From contig NYZP01000010.1 in assembly GCA_002687175.1 (NCBI GenBank), forward strand, positions 1 through 43,880: a stretch of 43,880 nucleotides of DNA, written 5' to 3'. Under the pieces are notes generated by a model. The model saw only the letters and a list, made by a program, of their open reading frames with translations, did no database searches and was not told the origin of the DNA. The position numbers were made by a program, and so were the translations under genes. Of this stretch, positions 39,246 through 43,880 are shown one piece after another (positions within the stretch are counted from its first letter, which is position 1; each line of letters starts with the position of its first letter). Source of the stretch: Parcubacteria group bacterium (GTDB lineage: Bacteria > Patescibacteriota > Patescibacteriia > Buchananbacterales > UBA6539).

Positions 39246-40971
39246 CCGTAATATCCTTGGCCACTCTAAAGACCTCATCAACAGTTGTAATACCATCTGA
39301 CGCCTTCAATAAACCATCTTGAATCATGGTTATCATGCCGTTTTTAATAGCAATATTTCTCATGTCATACTCGGAAACATGACTGGTTAGAATCAAGGTT
39401 TCCACTTCTTTATTCATGGTCATTACTTCAAAAATACCAACTCTACCTTTGTATCCAAGACCCTGACACTCTTCACAACCGCCACCTTTAAAAAATTTAA
39501 GATGTTTTAAATCTTCTTTTGATATCTTTACACCTGACTCATCAGGAATTTCTGATAAAATATCCATCACTCGTGAGATGGTTCGGTTGTCTAACTCTGC
39601 CTCTTCTTTACATGAGTCACAAATCTTTCTAACTAGTCTCTGACCAATCATCGCATTAATTGCCGGAGCTAAAAGAAAAGGTTTAACCTCCATCGAAAGC
39701 AAGCGAGGAATAGTACCAGCAGCATCATTGGTATGTAAAGTGGTAATTACTAGATGGCCAGTCAAGGCGGCGTTAATAGCCACTTCGGCGGTCTCTAAAT
39801 CTCTAACCTCACCAACCATCACAATATCAGGATCCTGCCGTAAAATTGACCGTAGGCCATTAGCAAAGGTATATTTTTTACTAGGATTAACCTGACTTTG
39901 ATTTATCCCTTCTAATTTATATTCAACTGGATCTTCAATGGTAATAATTTTTGTTCCCGGATCATTCAGTTTATTCAAAACGGCATAAAGAGTTGTGGTC
40001 TTACCAGAACCAGTTGGTCCGGTAGTAACAATCATGCCGTTAGGTTTAGTAATTTCAATTTTTAAAGCTTCAAATGCCTTACCGCGTAAACCTAAATCTT
40101 CAAAAGCTAGTCCAATAGCTGATGACATCAAAAGCCTCATCACAACACTCTCGCCATAAGCAGTTGGTAAGGTTGATGTCCTAACATCAATTTTTTCATC
40201 AGTCATAAAAATAGTGAAACGTCCGTCCTGTGGTCGATCTTCAATATTAATCTTTAATTTGGCCACCAGTTTAATCCGAGCTACCACTTGTGGCCAGAGC
40301 TTCGAGTCTAGTTGGGCCACTTCATGTAATATACCATCAACTCGAAAACGAATTTTAACTCCTTTTTCTTCTGATTCAATATGAATGTCTGATGACCGAG
40401 CCTTAATAGCAGCCGCCATAATCAAAGTTAACATGTCGGTAATAGATACTTCCTGTAGCCCTTGATTTAAGTCTTTAAAAGTTTCTATTTCCTTTTCATA
40501 TTTTTTAATATCTGCTTCAGTAATTTCCACACCACTGACAAATTTTCTAATTTTGGGAACTGACTTGTAAAGCTTAAAAGCTGATTCAAAACTGTGTGCT
40601 GAAGTTAAATAAACTTTAACATCTGCACGATGCTGCTTAGCTAATTTTTCGGCAATCTCTCTTAGCGCCGGATTGCTAGGATCAGTAGAACCGATTCGAA
40701 TGTCATTAGAACCACGAAAAAAACAGATAGCCTGAAGCTTAGTGGCTAAGCTCTCAGGAATAAGAGTTAGGGTTTCTGGGCTAATTGGAAAGCCTTTAAG
40801 GTCGATATATTGAATCCCACCAATTGAGGCCTTGGCCTGTGCTTCACGTTCCTTTTCTTTAATACCAATATTTTTCATCTTTTCTGTTAACTTGTCAGCA
40901 ACGTCAAGAGTAGCAATTTTAGGTTTTTTGCTTGAAGAAATTGGTTTAATTAAATTGTTATCTTCTGCCAT
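39235..40971 (-). CDS. pilB: Type IV pilus assembly ATPase PilB / GspE type
   Basis: This cytoplasmic hexameric ATPase drives extension of type IV pili. A MshEN-like N-terminus (VDKLTE..., FPISPETLTLIPESLATKLQA) precedes the ATPase core. The core has Walker A GPTGSGKTTTLY near residue 318, the Asp box, DPDIVMVGEVRDLETAEVAI and the His box ALTGHLVITTLHTNDA. A tetracysteine zinc module follows (CDSC near 453 and CEEC near 499). The length of 578 aa is normal. Pili are a usual attachment and uptake device in Patescibacteria. No other pil gene is in the window. Confidence 0.96.
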   Translation of the reverse strand: MAEDNNLIKPISSSKKPKIATLDVADKLTEKMKNIGIKEKEREAQAKASIGGIQYIDLKGFPISPETLTLIPESLATKLQAICFFRGSNDIRIGSTDPSNPALREIAEKLAKQHRADVKVYLTSAHSFESAFKLYKSVPKIRKFVSGVEITEADIKKYEKEIETFKDLNQGLQEVSITDMLTLIMAAAIKARSSDIHIESEEKGVKIRFRVDGILHEVAQLDSKLWPQVVARIKLVAKLKINIEDRPQDGRFTIFMTDEKIDVRTSTLPTAYGESVVMRLLMSSAIGLAFEDLGLRGKAFEALKIEITKPNGMIVTTGPTGSGKTTTLYAVLNKLNDPGTKIITIEDPVEYKLEGINQSQVNPSKKYTFANGLRSILRQDPDIVMVGEVRDLETAEVAINAALTGHLVITTLHTNDAAGTIPRLLSMEVKPFLLAPAINAMIGQRLVRKICDSCKEEAELDNRTISRVMDILSEIPDESGVKISKEDLKHLKFFKGGGCEECQGLGYKGRVGIFEVMTMNKEVETLILTSHVSEYDMRNIAIKNGMITMIQDGLLKASDGITTVDEVFRVAKDITARL

Positions 40972-41108
40972 AAATAAAGTAACATTCTTTTATATTATAA
41001 CTTTTTTTAACCATCACAACAATGTTACAAGTAAATTGTGACGTATCTGCTTGGAGTTTGTTCTAGAAAGAGCTAAAATTAAACCAGTTGCCTAATGAGC
41101 AACATGTT

Positions 41109-41156
41109 TTACCCCTATATATAGCGGAGCGTAGGGGTAAATCCCTCACGTCCCAC
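41109..41156 (+). repeat. Hairpin plus tRNA 3'-end-like fragment (copy X)
   Basis: TTTACCCCTA and TAGGGGTAAA form a 10-bp perfect stem. The second arm runs into AATCCCTCACGTCCCAC, the same 17 bases that end the tRNA-like fragment at 41625. A smaller hairpin GTTGC/GCAAC lies just upstream. Confidence 0.6.
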
Positions 41157-41164
41157 TTGAAGAG

Positions 41165-41191
41165 ACCATCTTGTTAGAAGATGGTTTTTTT
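41165..41191 (+). terminator. Terminator hairpin after the copy X fragment
   Basis: ACCATCT and AGATGGT flank a short loop, followed by TTTTTT. It stands just before the -10 box of the 41208 gene, with no gene upstream on this strand, so the fragment may once have been a transcribed tRNA. Confidence 0.7.
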
Positions 41192-41207
41192 GGTATAATA
41201 AGATTAT

Positions 41208-41564
41208 ATGAATAAAAAAATAATTTTAATAATCTTGGGAATAGTTATTTTAGGAGTAATTGCAACTTTAATTATTATAATCCTAAATAATTCTTCAATA
41301 CCACCTGAAGTCTTGGCTTCAAAAACAAATCAAACTAAAAAAATCGAAGCAGCTAAATGTGATTTCTGTGGCGAAGGTAGAGATGTTACAATATATAATT
41401 TTATTCGTGATGATGGAGCAATCTTAAAAAGAATACATAAAGATAATATTAGCAATTCGTATACATGTGGCGGCGCCATAGGTTGGAGCTGTCCAACAAA
41501 TCATAAATGTGATTACGGTGATACTGCCTTAAATGATGCTTTTGGTCTTTGTGTTAAGAAATAA
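41208..41564 (+). CDS. Small membrane-anchored Cys-rich protein
   Basis: This is a 118-aa protein with one N-terminal membrane helix (residues 4-27, KIILIILGIVILGVIATLI) and an outer part with six Cys (50, 53, 87, 95, 101, 115). CDFC, SCPTNHKC and the final LC suggest disulfides, which the VKOR encoded 6.6 kb away could support. TATAAT ends 8 bases before the ATG, so the mRNA looks leaderless. Two direct copies of a tRNA 3'-end sequence flank the gene. Family unknown. Confidence 0.65.
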   Translation: MNKKIILIILGIVILGVIATLIIIILNNSSIPPEVLASKTNQTKKIEAAKCDFCGEGRDVTIYNFIRDDGAILKRIHKDNISNSYTCGGAIGWSCPTNHKCDYGDTALNDAFGLCVKK

Positions 41565-41568
41565 AAGC

Positions 41569-41643
41569 CCTTCTTTGCTCTGCGGTCTTGCGAAGCGCCT
41601 CTTAAGCAAACGGTCGGGGGTTCGAATCCCTCACGTCCCACCA
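41569..41643 (+). pseudogene. tRNA 3'-half fragment with CCA and a GC-rich front (copy Y)
   Basis: GGGGGTTCGAATCCCTC is a T arm, followed by ACGTCCCA and CCA, i.e. an acceptor 3' strand with encoded CCA. The 5' half that should supply GGGACGT is absent; in its place is CTTGCGAAGCGCCTCTTAAG. The last part matches 42751 (18 identical bases). The tRNA identity cannot be read. Track ORF 41513-41740 (REGFEPPT on the minus strand) is its antisense shadow. Confidence 0.65.
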
Positions 41644-41644
41644 G

Positions 41645-41668
41645 TAATCGCTCGTTGAGCGGTTTTTT
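41645..41668 (+). terminator. Terminator after the copy Y fragment
   Basis: CGCTC and GAGCG flank GTT, followed by GTTTTTT. Confidence 0.7.
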
Positions 41669-41684
41669 GATATAATATAATTGT

Positions 41685-41852
41685 ATGAAAAAACAATCTA
41701 AAAAAAGCCTAGCTACATTAAGTAAAGCCCTAAAAGCCAATCAGAAAAAGCAAAAAGGAATAGTTGACTCTACGAATAAAATAGTAGATAATACTATACT
41801 AAGTTTAATAAAGAAAAATATTACTAAAATATCTAAATATGACAGAAAATGA
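41685..41852 (+). CDS. Small Lys-rich protein, missed by the ORF track
   Basis: A 55-codon frame begins MKKQSKKSLATLSKALKANQ and ends ISKYDRK. It is very basic (about 16 Lys), helical and unrecognised. TATAAT lies 8 bases before the ATG, giving an apparently leaderless transcript. Its end overlaps the start of the 41839 gene by 14 bases, so the two are probably translationally coupled. The good promoter position and overlap support it despite the small size. Confidence 0.55.
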   Translation: MKKQSKKSLATLSKALKANQKKQKGIVDSTNKIVDNTILSLIKKNITKISKYDRK

Positions 41853-42699
41853 AAAACCACCAATCGACCTGGAAGAAGAAGGTCATGAAGGCGCTGAAAT
41901 AATTGATTTTAGTGAAATTCAAGCCGCTGCAAAATCCGAGCAAGAACAACCTGATTTAGAATCCGAGAAAAGTCGTTTAGAGGCCAAGATTCTTGAAGTA
42001 TGTAGTACTATTGAAACAAGAGCTCGCTCAATATCTGAAAGACTACAAGCTGCTTATAATAAAATTGATTCACCTGACATAGAAGAACTTAAAAAAGCCG
42101 CCACTGAAAACCACCAATCATTCTTCGGAGTTATAGACCAAGACCGTGCTTCTTTTTTAGAATTTGCTTCTCAAGCAGCATCTTCTGATGATATTGAACA
42201 AATAGAACAAAAATTAGAAACTGAAATGCTAGCGGGCAGTATGGCTAATTTGGATAATGCTGAAGCTCAGTTACAAGAAGTGGAAAGATTAGCGGAATCT
42301 CAAACAGCTGATAGTTTAACTGATAGATTCTTTGATAGCGGCGGTGTTAGAAAACCTACAGAAGAAGAATTAGCAGGTATGCCAGAATTTGTTAGAAATG
42401 AAGTTATGCATCAAATGGAACAGTTAGACCAAGACGCTTCTTCTTTTGAAACTGAAGCAGAAGGAAAAATTTCGTCACTTGAAACTCGTTATCGGGCTGT
42501 ACGAGACAGAGTTAAAGGTATTGTTGGCCAAGATACTTTCAGACAAATTGAAGAAGGTTTTGGCTTCTTGAGAAGAGCTATGGAAACATTAAAATCATTA
42601 CCTGAAGACCAAAAAAGAGGGCTGGAAGCTCAAGAAGTTAGAACAAACATTGATAGGATGCTTGGCAACCTAGACACCTTATCAGTAAGGTGGGGTTAA
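41839..42699 (+). CDS. Acidic coiled-coil protein of unknown function
   Basis: This 286-aa soluble protein is rich in Glu, Ala and Leu. Long helices with heptad-like spacing occur at about 45-110 (SEKSRLEAKILEVCSTIETRARSI) and 115-160 (DDIEQIEQKLETEMLAG, AEAQLQEVERLAESQ). A third helical part, from about 185 to the end, includes FRQIEEGFGFLRRAMETLKSLP. No family is recognised. It overlaps the Lys-rich small gene, and the opposite charges hint at a complex, which is inference. Confidence 0.65.
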   Translation: MTENEKPPIDLEEEGHEGAEIIDFSEIQAAAKSEQEQPDLESEKSRLEAKILEVCSTIETRARSISERLQAAYNKIDSPDIEELKKAATENHQSFFGVIDQDRASFLEFASQAASSDDIEQIEQKLETEMLAGSMANLDNAEAQLQEVERLAESQTADSLTDRFFDSGGVRKPTEEELAGMPEFVRNEVMHQMEQLDQDASSFETEAEGKISSLETRYRAVRDRVKGIVGQDTFRQIEEGFGFLRRAMETLKSLPEDQKRGLEAQEVRTNIDRMLGNLDTLSVRWG

Positions 42700-42720
42700 T
42701 TTTTTCATTTATAAAAAGTC

Positions 42721-42780
42721 TTTCTTTTGCCGAAGGTCGAGCTTGCGAGGCCTCTTAAGCAAACGGTCCCCGGCTAGTTG
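42721..42780 (+). repeat. Second copy of the GC-rich CTTGCGA..CCTCTTAAGCAAACGGTC repeat
   Basis: CCTCTTAAGCAAACGGTC at 42751-42768 is identical to 41598-41615, and GCTTGCGAGGC in front is close to the copy there. Here it lacks the tRNA T arm and acceptor. A terminator hairpin follows, as in the first copy. Confidence 0.65.
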
Positions 42781-42781
42781 T

Positions 42782-42807
42782 AAAAATCGCCACTTAGGTG
42801 ATTTTTT
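42782..42807 (+). terminator. Terminator after the coiled-coil gene
   Basis: AATCGCC and GGTGATT form a stem followed by TTTT. Confidence 0.75.
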
Positions 42808-42822
42808 GGTAAAATTAACGAC

Positions 42823-43224
42823 ATGAAAAACTTTATTGATAAACTATCACTGGTAGACATTAAAGACCGAAAAGTTTTAATGGCCAAAAGTTTTAATAAG
42901 GACAAATGGTTTAATCCAGGTGGCAAGAGGGAACCAGGTGAAACAGATGAACAAGCCTTAATTAGAGAGATAAAAGAAGAACTTTCAATTGATATTATAC
43001 CAGACACTATTAAGCTATATAATGTTTTTGAAGCACAGGCTCATGGAAAACCCAAAGGGACAATGGTCAGACTAGCCTGCTACACCGCGTCCTATAAAGG
43101 AACACCAAAGCCATCGGCTGAAATAGAACATATTGATTATTTTGATTATTCAAAAAAAGACCTAACCAGTTTAGTTAGTCAATTATTTTTTGATGATCTA
43201 AAGAAAAAAAATTTAATAGATTAA
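42823..43224 (+). CDS. Nudix hydrolase, NTP-sanitising type
   Basis: This 133-aa pyrophosphohydrolase has the Nudix box GGKREPGETDEQALIREIKEEL (residues 31-52), with the metal-binding REIKEEL intact. WFNPGGKREPGE places it near MutT/8-oxo-dGTPase-like members, though the substrate cannot be fixed. The start is SD-less. It is monocistronic between two hairpins. Confidence 0.93.
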   Translation: MKNFIDKLSLVDIKDRKVLMAKSFNKDKWFNPGGKREPGETDEQALIREIKEELSIDIIPDTIKLYNVFEAQAHGKPKGTMVRLACYTASYKGTPKPSAEIEHIDYFDYSKKDLTSLVSQLFFDDLKKKNLID

Positions 43225-43239
43225 AAATTTCTTTGTATA

Positions 43240-43272
43240 AAAAAATATCCGTTTCTCTAACGGATATTTTTG
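43240..43272. terminator. Bidirectional terminator between the Nudix and membrane genes
   Basis: AAAATATCCGTT and AACGGATATTTT flank the loop TCTCT, with T-runs on both strands. Confidence 0.9.
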
Positions 43273-43289
43273 TAAAACTAAAAGTTTTA

Positions 43290-43880
43290 TTATCGCCTAA
43301 AGCCGGACTTCAAAATACTGACTAAAGTATGTTTTTTATTATCTAATAGCTCAAAAACTATTACCCAGGTTGCCCAATGAAAAATTGTCAGTAAAACTTG
43401 AACAGCTACGAATACCATAATGGCCAGTAAAACCAACAGGATCAAACCGAACAAAAAACCAACATAAAGTGTTAGGAAAGATATAATAATATTAGAGATG
43501 AAAAAAATCATCAGTGAATTAATCAGTAAAAAAATCAAAGAAATAATTAGAGCAATTTCCAGACTAAGTAACCAATTTTCAATAAATATTTTCCAAGCTT
43601 TACCTAATGACTGCTTAAATTTCCAATTTTTCAAAACCACACCAATGATTGCATATTTCAAAATAAAAGAAATTATAATTATCAGGAACAACAGAATATT
43701 AAAAACAACTATGAAAACTAAAATCTCGCCACTGAATTTTAAGCTAGCCAAAATAGCAATAATGAATAATAAAAACCAGATAAAAAATCTGGCTAAAAAA
43801 TTAAGGGCCAAAATTGACCAAAATTTTTGCAAACCAATGCTAAAGCTCTTTTGCCATTTAAGTTCTTGATTCCTAATAAT
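43290..43880 (-). CDS. Polytopic membrane protein, N-terminus cut by the window edge
   Basis: The track starts at a TTG at 43832, but the frame stays open to the window edge (16 more codons reading NQELKWQKSFSIG), so the true start is outside. Four or five hydrophobic helices fill the rest (LLFIIAILASLKF, ILVFIVVFNILLFLIIIISFILKY, LLSLEIALIISLIFLLINSL and more). WKFKQSLGKAWKIFIENW is an amphipathic linker. The plan resembles DUF7544/glycerophosphodiester-phosphodiesterase membrane-domain proteins of Patescibacteria, but I cannot assign it. Function unknown. Confidence 0.65.
   Translation of the reverse strand: MIRNQELKWQKSFSIGLQKFWSILALNFLARFFIWFLLFIIAILASLKFSGEILVFIVVFNILLFLIIIISFILKYAIIGVVLKNWKFKQSLGKAWKIFIENWLLSLEIALIISLIFLLINSLMIFFISNIIISFLTLYVGFLFGLILLVLLAIMVFVAVQVLLTIFHWATWVIVFELLDNKKHTLVSILKSGFRR

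Noticed and set aside
41513-41740. 75-aa minus-strand ORF containing REGFEPPT
   Set aside because: REGFEPPT is the usual antisense shadow of a tRNA T arm, and it covers the tRNA fragment.
1-43880. CRISPR array or cas genes
   Set aside because: No run of regularly spaced direct repeats and no cas-like protein were seen.
1-43880. UGA recoded as Gly (Gracilibacteria/SR1 code)
   Set aside because: LOG, tktC, tsaD and others end properly at TGA, with family-length products.
1-43880. Transposase, integrase or phage genes that could explain the insertions
   Set aside because: None of the ORFs shows such motifs; the insertion evidence is limited to remnants and repeats.

Overview
This AT-rich window most resembles a Candidate Phyla Radiation (Patescibacteria, Parcubacteria-like) chromosome. 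The evidence is compact core genes that mostly lack Shine-Dalgarno (SD) sites, a transketolase split into two genes, a VanW/peptidoglycan-binding protein, an FN3/PA14 surface protein, a type IV pilus PilB ATPase and a K+-dependent-type membrane pyrophosphatase. UGA behaves as a stop codon (the LOG, tktC and tsaD genes end in TGA), so code 11 fits. The lineage is inferred from gene content only.

Layout. 1-4040: C-terminal end of a cut gene, a GTCATCCCCGCG-type repeat, hppA, and two orphan genes. 4100-5300: a glycosyltransferase-like gene and a zinc-ribbon gene, divergently transcribed. 5400-8060: tig-nfo-phosphodiesterase. 8100-9720: an alpha/beta hydrolase with a frameshifted lipoprotein signal, and a small gene. 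9945-10442: a promoter, a nested multi-helix element and a terminator, read here as a candidate noncoding RNA gene. 10441-13050 (minus): vanW-type gene, small orphan, hsp20. 13118-16830: B12/radical SAM protein, fatty-acid desaturase, small orphan. 16845-19750: FN3/PA14 surface protein, a broken and an intact tRNA-Glu, a membrane protein. 19800-22550: a Cys-rich protein, two cold-shock genes and two orphans. 22600-24750 (minus): an outer-membrane barrel and a LolA-like protein. 24870-30060: LOG, rpiB, rpe, tktN, tktC and pfkB-type genes. 30067-33625 (minus): FMN riboswitch plus ribD-ribBA-ribE-ribH. 33700-35600: DoxX, VKOR, 2-hydroxyacid dehydrogenase. 35829-37583: secreted trypsin-like protease. 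37737-40971: a tsaD remnant, tsaD, tsaE, pilB. 41080-43880: tRNA fragments, small orphans, a Nudix gene and a cut membrane gene.

How the genes work together. LOG-type phosphoribohydrolase (ribose-5-P from nucleoside monophosphates), RpiB, Rpe and transketolase form a plausible route from nucleotides into central carbon metabolism. The convergent rib operon uses ribulose-5-P (RibB) and GTP (RibA) to make riboflavin under an FMN riboswitch. Structured inverted-repeat leaders end exactly at the start codons of both rpe and tktC.

A mosaic runs through the window. Core genes are SD-less and sometimes look leaderless. Between them sit single accessory genes with strong SD sites, TTGACA-type promoters and their own terminators; several look foreign, such as the outer-membrane barrel and the GEGEGE-linker protease. 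Next to some of them lie short, synonymously diverged copies of core-gene ends (hppA 3' end, tsaD 5' end) or tRNA pieces. This suggests repeated insertion or recombination at gene ends. The strongest candidates for something undescribed are the 9980-10442 structured RNA, the paired rpe/tktC leaders and this gene-end debris pattern.
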